Assembly (NCBI RefSeq): GCF_000620145.1
Contig: NZ_KK211082.1
Span: forward strand, 119,198 to 183,197
Length of the DNA: 64,000 bases
Direction of reading: 5' to 3'
DNA from: Deefgea rivuli DSM 18356
Lineage (GTDB): Bacteria; Pseudomonadota; Gammaproteobacteria; Burkholderiales; Chitinibacteraceae
Shown here: piece by piece, positions 34,274 to 42,279 of the stretch
Layout of the letters: each line of letters starts with the position of its first letter
Position numbering within the stretch: the first letter of the stretch is position 1
Program-made: the position numbers and the translations under genes
The notes under the pieces: model-generated
Seen by the model: the letters and a program-made list of their open reading frames with translations, nothing else
Told to the model about the DNA's origin: nothing
Databases searched by the model: none

Positions 34274-35602
34274 TTATAACTCTATAAATTTCTCTACTTC
34301 AAATTTCATCAATGCATCTTTATTTCTCATATACTCTCTAAACTCATCCTTGCATATAACGTCCCCAAATTCACCTAGAGTTAAATTTTTTATTTGACCA
34401 TCCCTATCTAATCTGTTTACCAATGACCCACTAAATCCAACTTTCACAAAATCAGAATTTTTCCTATTTTCAGTCCCGTAAATATGTTTATTATAATCGC
34501 CTTCACTAATTAGTTCTAACTCATACAGAATAGTCACATACTGATTTAGAATATAAGATACAAAATCGCTTTCAATTTTAATCTTCACTAGCGCTATGTT
34601 TACCAATTCTTTATGTGTTTTGCTTGCCAAATCAATGAATACATTTTGTCCATACGAGTTTCTATCTTCATTGAATTTTGATTTTTCACCGTAAGATTGC
34701 CCAATATAAAAATCTCGTCCACTTTGTTGATTTCGTATCGAATAAAAATATTCCACCATGTCTGAAATGTGCTCTTTCAAGCTAAAACGATGAAGCTTAT
34801 CTATAAACATCCTATAAAAATCCCTCGCTTTAGCTTGCTTAAGCCTAGCAAATTCATAATTGCAAATATTTTCCTCAAGTCCATGAATAAATAAAAGATA
34901 AATTTTATTAATAACATCCTCGCCCAACCATTCTGGACTAGCCATTACTTCATGAACTCTTGACTCAATTAGCCTAAATACATCGCGATAGTTTTGATAG
35001 TTAGTACTCAACTCGGATTCAGAGAGTATCCTCATTATTCTATAAGATGGAGTATCTTCCCCAAAAATTATAAATCGCTCTCTATCCTGTAAATCTTGCA
35101 CTTCACTTAAAGCTTTAATTTTACTGCTTTCACTCCCACCACTTTCAACCTTGTCGTTCAATTTCTGTTCAAACTCTTCAAAATTAAAATTTAAAAGAAG
35201 TGGGTTCTTTACTTCATCCTTAAAAAAACCATTCCTTAATAGTTTAATTTTATTTTCCATCTTCCCACGAATACCATTGTACTTTTCAGAATTAATGAAG
35301 TGTATTTTTGGGGATAGCTTTTTCAAATACTTATCTTCTTCAGAAAAAACCTCATTCAATCGGTTTACACGACCAATCAAGTTGGTCAAACCTTTAATAT
35401 TCAGTGAGTATGTATTTAATATAAAAAGGCTATCAACAGGTAGGTTAACCCCTTCTAATATCACAGAATTTGCAACAATAAATTTGACACCATCAATCTT
35501 AGCAAAACTATATTCTAAATATTCTTTTATTAAATCTGGCAACTTCCCATGAACATATACCAAGCCTTTTTCTAATGTAATCAACACAATAAAAATCAGC
35601 AT
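34274..35602 (-). CDS. hamB: HamB-like helicase, C-terminal part (separated by a frameshift)
   Basis: The second part of the helicase, 442 codons open from 35602, of which about the last 430 are homologous in character. It begins in frame with LEKGLVYVHGKLPDLIKEYL, which continues the N-terminal part after a one-base shift near 35570. Helicase motif VI is visible as NLIGRVNRL. A C-terminal accessory region with many charged residues follows. It ends 60 bp before the gene-free stretch. If the frameshift is real, the N-terminal part alone cannot work as a helicase. If it is a sequencing error, hamB is intact at about 820 residues. Confidence 0.7.
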   Translation of the reverse strand: MLIFIVLITLEKGLVYVHGKLPDLIKEYLEYSFAKIDGVKFIVANSVILEGVNLPVDSLFILNTYSLNIKGLTNLIGRVNRLNEVFSEEDKYLKKLSPKIHFINSEKYNGIRGKMENKIKLLRNGFFKDEVKNPLLLNFNFEEFEQKLNDKVESGGSESSKIKALSEVQDLQDRERFIIFGEDTPSYRIMRILSESELSTNYQNYRDVFRLIESRVHEVMASPEWLGEDVINKIYLLFIHGLEENICNYEFARLKQAKARDFYRMFIDKLHRFSLKEHISDMVEYFYSIRNQQSGRDFYIGQSYGEKSKFNEDRNSYGQNVFIDLASKTHKELVNIALVKIKIESDFVSYILNQYVTILYELELISEGDYNKHIYGTENRKNSDFVKVGFSGSLVNRLDRDGQIKNLTLGEFGDVICKDEFREYMRNKDALMKFEVEKFIEL

Positions 35603-36746
35603 GGATATTATTTGACAATGAATTAGCTATTTCATCTAACTTGACATTTTCCTGTACAACTAAAGCCTGCGCAAAGTCTGATGCAAGCTCCTCAACTTTT
35701 CTAGGAGCCATTAAATACAAAAAATTCTTTCTTGCGCAATTATTGGTAATATAATCAATAAAAGTACTATTATCCTTCTTGCCTTGTAAATAGAATGAAT
35801 TCATGAACCTATTGTACTTGTAAACATCACCATTCTTTCTATATTCATGTATATCTGGTTCTTTAATGTTGCTAGCAATTCTTCTCTCAAAAAAATTATC
35901 ACTTGAATTTATCTTCAAATTATTTGCATCAGAAATTAATGGTGACAAGTAATAATTTCTAGACTTAGGATTACGATGTCTATTTCTACGTATCAACCTA
36001 GTAAGTAATATGCTCCTACTATCTTTCTCAAATAAATTATGCGCCTCATCAATAATTAACAAATCAAAAGATAACCCTTGATTTTTAAGCAACCGTAAAG
36101 CACGCTCCTGAGTAAGAATCGACAAGAATTCATCAGCGCCATCGTACATTTCGTCGTGAAATATTATCCTCTTCTGTGGAAAATTTTTTTTAATACTTTT
36201 ATAAGTTTGTGCCAAAAGTGACTTTGTTGGTACAATTATCGCAACTTTTTTTAATTCAGTATTACCTTTAATCACATCCACCATCAATGAGCTTTTACCA
36301 AATGACGTTGGTGCAACATAACAATTTTCATTATTCTCACTAGCAACAATTTCTTGCCGATATCTACTTTGCTCATAAGTCTCAATGATATTATTGTTTC
36401 TAAATCTATCTAACTTATAATCTAAGGCAAAATCTAAGCTACTAGCGTTTTCAATTAATTTTTTATCAAGAATATGCTTAGATATCGGGTACAATCCAAA
36501 ATTCGAACTAATATCTAACAATGGATCATAATACCTATTACTAATAGCCACCTTCATTATAATAAAATATGCAATTTCGTAACAAGTAACTCTTCTTTTA
36601 TCTTTTGCAAACTCATTCAAGAACAATATTGCACAGCTCAAAACAAAAACAAGTTCATCCTCCGACAACTCCTTATTCAAAGTTACTTTTTCTATAGCGG
36701 ATGAAAATTTAATATCTTTCTTCAAGTCTGATAATTGCTCTGTCAT
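35508..36746 (-). CDS. hamB: HamB-like DEAH-box helicase, N-terminal part (Hachiman)
   Basis: A 412-codon frame starting one base after the hamA stop. Walker A is APTSFGKS (145-152) and the DEAH box is IIDEAHNLF (233-236). Motif Ia (VPTKSLLAQ) lies between them. The frame loses homology at about 35570, inside the run ATTAGAAAAAGG, and ends at 35508 after about 20 unrelated codons. Removing one A restores the frame into the C-terminal part. The pairing with HamA upstream identifies the Hachiman defence system, in which HamB senses or unwinds DNA and controls HamA. Confidence 0.75.
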   Translation of the reverse strand: MTEQLSDLKKDIKFSSAIEKVTLNKELSEDELVFVLSCAILFLNEFAKDKRRVTCYEIAYFIIMKVAISNRYYDPLLDISSNFGLYPISKHILDKKLIENASSLDFALDYKLDRFRNNNIIETYEQSRYRQEIVASENNENCYVAPTSFGKSSLMVDVIKGNTELKKVAIIVPTKSLLAQTYKSIKKNFPQKRIIFHDEMYDGADEFLSILTQERALRLLKNQGLSFDLLIIDEAHNLFEKDSRSILLTRLIRRNRHRNPKSRNYYLSPLISDANNLKINSSDNFFERRIASNIKEPDIHEYRKNGDVYKYNRFMNSFYLQGKKDNSTFIDYITNNCARKNFLYLMAPRKVEELASDFAQALVVQENVKLDEIANSLSNNIHADFYCVDYIRKRLGICSWEVARFNKRIFRI

Positions 36747-36747
36747 T

Positions 36748-37506
36748 TTAATTGCTCAAGTATTTATTTAGTAAATGGATACTTTGCTTCGTAATACAAA
36801 CAGCCTTAATACTTTTACCCTTGAAATTTAGCAAACTCTTATAGTCACCCAAAATTTCATCTGAGAAATTACCAGACCATTCACCATCCAAAAAAATAGT
36901 TGAGCATGGAATAATATTAAATTCCTCAACTTTTTTGAAGTTATTTTTATCATACAAATCAGACAATTCTTTTATTTGAGTTCTTATGGCTTTTGAAGAT
37001 CCAACATCAATATGTGAAGCATGATTATATGCATTTCTCCAAGGATTATTACTTCCTTTATCGCTTTTCCCTGAGACATATTTTTCAATATCACTAAAAG
37101 CCTCTTTCAACTTAGCCTCATGCTTTATATTTTTTGTAGTCATTAAGCCCGATTTGCTTTCAACAATATACGTCTCATCCTCTTTAGAGAAATATCCATC
37201 GAAACCTTTTTTAATAGATCCCTCCTCAAGATTAAAAAATAAGAATTCTTGTTTATAACCATTAATTCGCATGTATAGATGAATAAAAAATTCAGCGATA
37301 GCTCCCATTCTGGTGCTTTCAGTTTTAGTGCTAAGAAAATCCTTTAACCTTTTCTTCACATTAATTATCTCGCTAAATGACTCGCCTTCGCAGATCGACA
37401 CTAAAAAATCATCAATTTTTTTCTCAAATTCATAGTCTACTTCTTGAATATCTATTACATGAAGTTCAAGATGAGGAGCTAGTTTTTTTATCTTAACTAA
37501 ATGCAT
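36748..37506 (-). CDS. hamA: HamA-like nuclease (DUF1837, Hachiman)
   Basis: A 252-residue protein. The restriction-nuclease-like core shows E72 (GAIAEFF), D103 (GFDGYF) and E116-x-K118 (VESKSG). This D-ExK arrangement is that of HamA/DUF1837. The N-terminal domain is short. The ribosome site is AAGGATTG. HamA is the DNase effector of Hachiman and is held in check by HamB. Its stop is one base from the hamB start, so the two genes are co-translated. It is the first cargo gene next to the right arm of the island. Confidence 0.8.
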   Translation of the reverse strand: MHLVKIKKLAPHLELHVIDIQEVDYEFEKKIDDFLVSICEGESFSEIINVKKRLKDFLSTKTESTRMGAIAEFFIHLYMRINGYKQEFLFFNLEEGSIKKGFDGYFSKEDETYIVESKSGLMTTKNIKHEAKLKEAFSDIEKYVSGKSDKGSNNPWRNAYNHASHIDVGSSKAIRTQIKELSDLYDKNNFKKVEEFNIIPCSTIFLDGEWSGNFSDEILGDYKSLLNFKGKSIKAVCITKQSIHLLNKYLSN

Positions 37507-37668
37507 TTCAATCCTTCTAGATAATGAAGTAGGTCAACACTGTCACAGCTTACAACAAACAATCAAGTCAATATCACACAAGCAACAAAATATTGACAAA
37601 TAAGTTACAAAATATTGTTATTTATTAAATATTAGGGGTCAACAAGTAAATTTAGTTGCGAAAAATCA

Positions 37669-37870
37669 TTCATGCACAGCATGATGAGCATCAAAATAGG
37701 CCTAATCTATAACTGCCTATTTTTTCATCAAACAGTTAAATAGACGTCATAAACACTAAGCTCGGGTGTAAAAATTGTGTATTTAATCCAAAAAATACAC
37801 AATTAAATCTCCATATCGATAATTAACCATATAAATCAATAACTTGTGATATGCATATCAGGTCACATAG
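37669..37870. repeat. Right arm R1 of the yebC island
   Basis: Starts near CATGCACAGCATGATGAGC and includes the perfect inverted repeat AATTGTGTATTT (37773-37784) / AAATACACAATT (37793-37804). It ends at the degenerate core CAGGTCA-CA-TAGC (37859-37871). It aligns with 38128-38349 with clear divergence. Confidence 0.75.
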
Positions 37871-37916
37871 CTAAACATCACATGCATTACGCCATGAAGA
37901 GCACAAGCCAATAGAT

Positions 37917-38079
37917 CATTGATTTTATTGGATATTTTTTAAATAAAATGCTAATTCGGCTGTGCATTTGACAATATTCGGTGTGTATTTTTTTTGAATA
38001 TTTTTTTCAAGAAAACTGTAATTGTTCCGTGCATAACTCTACCTATCCTGCTGCTTGAATCCCTTTCAATGCCTTAGTG
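37917..38079. repeat. Left arm L2 (second unit)
   Basis: Begins CATTGATTTTATTGGAT and follows L1 (31758-31920) through GTGCATTTGACAATATT, GTGTGTATTTTTTTT and CCTATCCTGCTGCTTGAATC. Confidence 0.75.
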
Positions 38080-38127
38080 CCCCTCCTGAATGCCTTGTAA
38101 TTCGTAGACTTGAGCAATAAATTACTT

Positions 38128-38333
38128 ACAAACAGCATGATTAGCATCAAAATAGCGACTATCTAAAATTGCCTATTTTTTGATCGAACGGTAAAATGTG
38201 ATCAATAGATTTTGAAGATGGTGTGTAAAAATTGTGTACTTTTTGAGTATTTCCAAAAAAATACACAATTTTATTTGATATTTAAAAAAATATCCTTATA
38301 AATCAATAACTTATATTAGATGGTAGGTCATAA
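38128..38333. repeat. Right arm R2 (second unit)
   Basis: Follows R1 through AGCATCAAAATAG, TGCCTATTTTTT, the inverted pair AATTGTGTA (38230-38238) / TACACAATT (38262-38270), and ATAAATCAATAACTT. It ends at ATGGTAGGTCATA, a near copy of the yebC core, directly before the true yebC ATG. Confidence 0.75.
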
Positions 38334-39062
38334 ATGGCAGGTCATAGCAAGTGGGCAAATATTCAACACCGTAAAGGCCGCCAAGATGCCAAGCGCGGCC
38401 AAGTTTTCACTAAACTGATCAAAGAAATCACCGTTGCGGCCAAAATGGGCGGCGGCGATGTGGCAATGAATCCACGTCTGCGTTTAGCAATTGATAAAGC
38501 CAAAGCGCAATCGATGCCCAAAGACAATATCGAAAGCGCAGTAAAACGCGGCTCGGGCGCGCTCGACGGCGTGGATTACCTTGAAACCCGTTACGAAGGC
38601 TACGGTCTGAACGGCGCTGCGGTGATGGTCGACTGCCTGACCGACAATAAAGTACGCACCGTCGCCGACGTGCGTCACGCTTTTGCCAAATACGGCGGCA
38701 ATATGGGTTCGGACGGCTGCGTGTCGTTCCAATTTAAGCACTGCGGCTATCTGATTTTCGCACCAGGCACCGATGAAGATGCCTTGATGGAAGCGGCGCT
38801 CGAAGCGGGTGCGGATGATGTGACCGTGAATGACGACGGCTCAATCGAAGTCATCACACCACCTTACGATTTCATCACTGTCAAAGAAACGCTAGAAGCG
38901 GCTGGCTTTAAAGCCGAAATGGGCGAATCAACGATGAAGCCACAGACTGAGACCGAACTCGAAGGCGACGATGCGATCAAAATGCAAAAACTGATCGACG
39001 CGCTAGAAAGCTTGGACGATGTGCAAGAGGTATATACGACTGCGGTGTTTGACGAGGAGTAA
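38334..39062 (+). CDS. yebC: YebC/PmpR-family protein
   Basis: A 242-residue protein with the family start [20 protein letters not shown] and full normal length. YebC-type proteins act in translation of difficult peptides or as transcription regulators (the role in this group is unsettled). Its first 22 bases form the att core of the neighbouring island. The island thus lies between the gene and its presumed original promoter, and the frame is intact. Its leader now comes from the right arm of the island, with only a weak AGG-type ribosome site. A terminator follows at 39203-39231. Confidence 0.95.
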   Translation: MAGHSKWANIQHRKGRQDAKRGQVFTKLIKEITVAAKMGGGDVAMNPRLRLAIDKAKAQSMPKDNIESAVKRGSGALDGVDYLETRYEGYGLNGAAVMVDCLTDNKVRTVADVRHAFAKYGGNMGSDGCVSFQFKHCGYLIFAPGTDEDALMEAALEAGADDVTVNDDGSIEVITPPYDFITVKETLEAAGFKAEMGESTMKPQTETELEGDDAIKMQKLIDALESLDDVQEVYTTAVFDEE

Positions 39063-39064
39063 AA

Positions 39065-39167
39065 TTCCAGCTCTGAATTCAAACCTGACTTTGTCGGCAT
39101 CGCCTTGCCGTGCTACAGCACTGTCTGCGGCTCACCTTCGCGTCAGCTTTAATTCATAACTGGAATA
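39065..39167. repeat. MITE-like repeat with ATTCCAG/CTGGAAT ends
   Basis: ATTCCAGCTCTGAATT (39065-39080) and AATTCATAACTGGAAT (39152-39167) are inverted copies with a 3-base mismatch in the middle. The interior, with GCCTTGCCGTGCTACAGC and GTCTGCGGCTC, resembles a dispersed sequence known from Neisseriales. It is immediately downstream of yebC. Confidence 0.6.
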
Positions 39168-39202
39168 CGCAGCATTAAAGCGACGTGAAATTGCAACATA
39201 TG

Positions 39203-39231
39203 AAAAACCACCAAATTTTTGGTGGTTTTTT
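39203..39231 (+). terminator. Terminator of yebC
   Basis: AAAAACCACCAAA and TTTGGTGGTTTTTT pair around TT. Just downstream (39250-39335) is a GATGGGT/ACCCATC-type repeat. Confidence 0.85.
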
Positions 39232-39356
39232 GTATCGAGCGAAAAACGTAGGATGGGTGGAGCGAAGCGATACCCATCAAATATCGGCGATGGCTATCGC
39301 CGAAAAGGATGGTTCAACCCATCCTTGTATCTACGGTGCTTACGAGTTTTATACTT

Positions 39357-39866
39357 TCATTTAGCGTTAACGCTAATACTCTTCAGAAAATCACGTGCAA
39401 CATCTTCATTACCCTCATCAAAAATAGCCAAAGCTTCAATAAGATTTCTTTTCATTAGGAAAAATTTATAAATAAACTTTTTCCCACCCCCAGGGACTTC
39501 AGCTACCAGATCAAAAGTAGTGCTCTTATCAAGCATATCAAATGGAGTTGACCGATCGTGATTTATTAATACCTGCATTGCTTGTATCTTTCTATAAATA
39601 TTACGGATGTAGTCTCGCTGATTTTTTTTATCGACCGGTCCCAACGAAGATAAACCAAGAATGATTTCTTCCGTCTTGTACGAATATCGGACACTATTCC
39701 CTAGCGGAGATTGTGTATGCCATCGCTCCATTTCTGGAGTTTCAGGAAATGCTGCTTTTAATCTGCCATAGTCAAAATCATTTTCTACAATTTCTGATGC
39801 AAAGACGCTTTGAGCAATCATTAACAACGCAGCACCAACAATAGAACGAATAATTAAAAAAAACAT
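39357..39866 (-). CDS. Exported protein of unknown function
   Basis: A 169-residue protein. The ATG at 39866 has an AGGAAA ribosome site. The signal peptide is FFLIIRSIVGAALLMIAQSVFA. The mature part is mixed alpha/beta with no recognised motif. The segment MERWHTQSPLGNSVRYSYKT is the most distinctive. It stands alone between two repeat-rich gaps, so there is no operon context. Periplasmic location is likely from the signal peptide. The family was not recognised. Confidence 0.65.
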   Translation of the reverse strand: MFFLIIRSIVGAALLMIAQSVFASEIVENDFDYGRLKAAFPETPEMERWHTQSPLGNSVRYSYKTEEIILGLSSLGPVDKKNQRDYIRNIYRKIQAMQVLINHDRSTPFDMLDKSTTFDLVAEVPGGGKKFIYKFFLMKRNLIEALAIFDEGNEDVARDFLKSISVNAK

Positions 39867-39910
39867 TTTTTTCCTATACAAATCAAAAAGCCCTGTAATG
39901 GGTTAGCCAT

Positions 39911-40003
39911 GTAGGGTGGGTTAGTTTTATCAACCCGCACTGATTAATATTTAATCTATCAAACGTATATTGGCGGGTTACGCCTTTGGCTAAGCCACCC
40001 TAC
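39911..40003. repeat. REP-like inverted repeat
   Basis: GTAGGGTGGGTTAG (39911-39924) and CTAAGCCACCCTAC (39990-40003) are inverted copies with one mismatch, about 65 bp apart. This GTAGGGTGGG repeat type is common in proteobacteria. Confidence 0.8.
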
Positions 40004-40017
40004 AAATTCATCCCCGC

Positions 40018-40161
40018 TCAGCGAAACAGGAAATAATAAATCACATAAAACCAGCTCAAAAAGCCGTGAATAATCGCCCAAAGAATCGAATGATTGGCAC
40101 TCCATGACAGCGCGACGGCGACGAGGGTACCGAGACTGAATCCACCGATGTATTTATTCAT
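40018..40161 (-). CDS. Small membrane protein of 47 residues
   Basis: The minus-strand ATG at 40161 reads MNKYIGGFSLGTLVAVALSW and continues to HGFLSWFYVIYYFLFR, ending with TGA at 40018. It has two predicted hydrophobic segments. A GGAA-type ribosome site precedes the ATG. Its composition and length are typical of a small conserved inner-membrane protein, and it lies divergently before rph. It is too short for standard gene calling in many tools. Function unknown. Confidence 0.65.
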   Translation of the reverse strand: MNKYIGGFSLGTLVAVALSWSANHSILWAIIHGFLSWFYVIYYFLFR

Positions 40162-40312
40162 TTTCTGCAGTTCCATTCATTGATCGTAAGTCATCATAAC
40201 TTAAAGCTGTGCGCCGTCATACTCGTGCCGAAATGCACGCGATGCGTCTGCGATAAGGCAACGCGCTGCGGTATACTTCGCGCATTCAATCTTGCCCATA
40301 TTAGGAACCACA

Positions 40313-41029
40313 ATGCGCCCTTCACAACGCCAGCCAAACGAACTTCGCACCGTTACATTAACGCGCAACTACACTTGCCACGCCGAAGGCAGCGTATTGG
40401 TTGAATTTGGCGCGACTAAAGTGCTGTGTACCGCCAGCGTCGAAGAAAAAGTGCCGCCGTTTTTGAAAGGCAAAGGTGAAGGCTGGGTGACGGCAGAATA
40501 CGGCATGTTGCCGCGCTCGACCGGCAGCCGCATGAAGCGCGAAGCCGCTGCGGGCAAACAATCTGGCCGCACACAAGAAATCCAACGCCTCATCGGCCGC
40601 TCTTTACGCGCCGTCGTGGATTTGAAAGCATTGGGTGAGCGCCAAATCACGATTGATTGCGATGTGATCCAAGCCGACGGTGGCACGCGTACGGCGAGTA
40701 TCACCGGCGCGTTTGTCGCGCTGACCGATGCAATCAACGGCCTGATCGCTGCGGGTAAACTCACAGCCAGCCCGATTCGCGAAGCGGTCGCGGCAGTTTC
40801 AGTCGGCGTAGTCGGCGAAACGGCGGTACTGGATCTGGATTACATCGAAGATTCGGGCTGCGAAACAGATATGAATGTAGTGATGACCGCCGCCGGTAAA
40901 TTCATCGAAATCCAAGGCACAGCGGAAGGCGAAGCGTTTAGCCGTGACGAAATGAATGCGCTGCTGGATTTGGCGGAAAAAGGGATTGGCGAGTTGATTG
41001 TGAAACAGAATGCAGTGCTGGCGGTTTAA
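40313..41029 (+). CDS. rph: Ribonuclease PH
   Basis: Exactly 238 residues, the standard length. The start is [12 protein letters not shown] with a TAGGAACC ribosome site; the frame extends further 5' to 40292 but this is not used. The motif [16 protein letters not shown] and the segment [18 protein letters not shown] are diagnostic. It trims tRNA 3' ends phosphorolytically. It appears monocistronic, with a palindrome of the dispersed family directly after the stop. Confidence 0.97.
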   Translation: MRPSQRQPNELRTVTLTRNYTCHAEGSVLVEFGATKVLCTASVEEKVPPFLKGKGEGWVTAEYGMLPRSTGSRMKREAAAGKQSGRTQEIQRLIGRSLRAVVDLKALGERQITIDCDVIQADGGTRTASITGAFVALTDAINGLIAAGKLTASPIREAVAAVSVGVVGETAVLDLDYIEDSGCETDMNVVMTAAGKFIEIQGTAEGEAFSRDEMNALLDLAEKGIGELIVKQNAVLAV

Positions 41030-41038
41030 AATATATCT

Positions 41039-41088
41039 AGGTATTGCCATGTAGGCATTATTTAATAAGTATTACATGGCAATACCCA
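41039..41088. repeat. Dispersed palindrome, copy D
   Basis: GGTATTGCCATGTA (41040-41053) and TACATGGCAATACC (41073-41086) are exact inverted copies around 19 bp, ten bases past the rph stop. It may act as a transcription terminator-like structure. Confidence 0.75.
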
Positions 41089-41166
41089 CAAATTAAATAC
41101 GTATTAATGATTTTGGTGTTGATAACAAAAAACACCTTAACTTGGAAGCGTCTATTGTCTTCTAAC

Positions 41167-41435
41167 CATGGTCGCGCTCATGCCGCGTGGCACTAACTTT
41201 TCTTGAACGGCCAAGAAAAGTCAGCAAAAGAAGGCCGCCCTAGTATCTGCGTCCGACTACGTCGGATACCCTCGCTGCGGACAAGCGAGGCGGTTGCGCT
41301 CAAAACTCGTTCGGCCTCAAAGACAAAAGCATCGGCCTCGCTCAAACATTGATCGCAAAAACCCCGCCCCGCTTATCCTTCGCTCGGCTTGATACAAGGG
41401 ACTTTAAGCCCCAGCCCAACCATATCGGCACAGCA
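41167..41435. repeat. 269-bp direct repeat, copy 1
   Basis: Begins CATGGTCGCGCTCATGCCGC and ends CGGCACAGCA. It is matched at high identity, with no length change, by 41931-42199. It contains a hairpin (CTTTTCTTGAACGGCCAAGAAAAG). The two copies flank the Cys-cluster gene. Open frames inside the repeat are not credible genes. Confidence 0.8.
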
Positions 41436-41469
41436 TCAACATTAAATCTAAACATTATTAAAAGTAAAA

Positions 41470-41892
41470 ATGAATTCACCAGACCAACAAATCAAACTCA
41501 CCCAAGACGATGGCCGCGTGTTTGTCGATATGCCCGATGGCGACGATCATGTTTGCGCCAGCTGTGGCGCTTGCTGTAATCACTTTCGCGTGTCGTTTTA
41601 TGTCGGTGAAATTGCCGGAGGCTTGGCGGACAGCGCGATTGGCGTGCCTGCCGATAAAGTAATTCCGATTACGCCGTTTTACGCGGCGATGGCCGGCACC
41701 AATCAGGAAAAACCGCGTTGCGTATGCTTTGAAGGCGAAGTGGGCAAAAGCAGCCGTTGCAGCATTTACCACCATCGCTCCAGCACCTGTCGCGAATTTT
41801 ATGTGCATGACGAGCAAGGCCAGCCCAACCCCGCCTGTCAAACCGCCCGCGCCGCTAATGGGCTAGCGCCACTGACGGCGATTCAAACGTAG
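41470..41892 (+). CDS. Cys-cluster protein, YkgJ family
   Basis: A 140-residue protein. The N-terminal cluster CASCGACCNHFRVSF and the later CVCFEGEVGKSSRCSIY with STCREFYVHDE match the YkgJ-type zinc- or iron-chelating family (about eight Cys). Most members have unknown function. The ribosome site is weak. It lies alone between two copies of a 269-bp repeat, which may have moved or duplicated around it. Confidence 0.85.
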   Translation: MNSPDQQIKLTQDDGRVFVDMPDGDDHVCASCGACCNHFRVSFYVGEIAGGLADSAIGVPADKVIPITPFYAAMAGTNQEKPRCVCFEGEVGKSSRCSIYHHRSSTCREFYVHDEQGQPNPACQTARAANGLAPLTAIQT

Positions 41893-41930
41893 ATGCACTG
41901 CTTAATTTGAGGTATCAGCTTTCTTGTCAG

Positions 41931-42199
41931 CATGGTCGCGCTCATGCCGCGCGGCACTGACCTTTCTTGAACGGCCAAGAAAGGTCAGCCAAAGAAGGCC
42001 GCCCTAGTATCTGCGTCCGGCTACGCCGGATGCCCTCGCTGCGGACAATCGGGTCGGTTGCGCTCAAAACTCGTTCGGCCTCAAAAACAAAAGCATCGGC
42101 CTCTCTCAAACATTGATCGCAAAAACCCCGCCCCGCTTGTTCCTCGCTCGGCTTGACACAAGGGACTTTAAGCCCCAGCTCAGCCATCACGGCACAGCA
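41931..42199. repeat. 269-bp direct repeat, copy 2
   Basis: Same boundaries and length as 41167-41435. The internal hairpin is GACCTTTCTTGAACGG followed by CCAAGAAAGGTC. A reverse-strand frame of 82 codons (41942-42190) lies entirely in the repeat and is not treated as a gene. Confidence 0.8.
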
Positions 42200-42221
42200 A
42201 TAACGCCAACCCTATATCCAC

Positions 42222-42271
42222 TAGGTATCTACGTCTGAAGCTTAATTAGCAATGCCTAGCAGCAAATACCC
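42222..42271. repeat. Dispersed palindrome, copy E (degenerate)
   Basis: AGGTATCTACGTCTGAAGC on the left and a GCAAATACC end on the right, with TTAATTAGCAATGCCTAG between. The ends match the GGTATTGC/GCAATACC family with several mismatches. Confidence 0.35.
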
Positions 42272-42279
42272 AATACGAA

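Larger units (their letters stand above)
37859..38349. mobile_element. Arms-only mini-element (tandem second unit)
   Basis: About 490 bp containing only a left arm (L2, 37917-38079) and a right arm (R2, 38128-38333), between the degenerate core at 37859-37871 and the yebC core. There is no gene. Both arms differ from L1 and R1 by many substitutions, so it is not a recent duplication. It looks like a separate non-autonomous integrative unit. Confidence 0.65.
31708..38355. mobile_element. Putative integrative island in the yebC 5' end (two tandem units)
   Basis: About 6.6 kb bounded by identical 22-bp copies of the yebC 5' end. The interior is clearly richer in A+T than the flanks. The cargo is a PIN-domain protein, an XRE regulator and hamA/hamB. 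Long arm segments (about 160 bp left, about 200 bp right) occur twice: L1 and R1 flank the cargo, and L2 and R2 form an arms-only second unit. No integrase gene is present, so movement in trans is inferred. The reading frame of yebC is rebuilt at the right end. Confidence 0.75.

Noticed and set aside
31755-38333. CRISPR array in the AT-rich arms
   Set aside because: The repeats are long, diverged arm segments in pairs, with no regular short repeats and spacers and no cas genes.
38320-38334. ATG at 38320 as the yebC start
   Set aside because: It is out of frame with yebC and represents a second, diverged att core copy.
41942-42190. 82-codon minus-strand frame
   Set aside because: It lies wholly within one copy of the 269-bp direct repeat and the other copy does not keep an equal frame.
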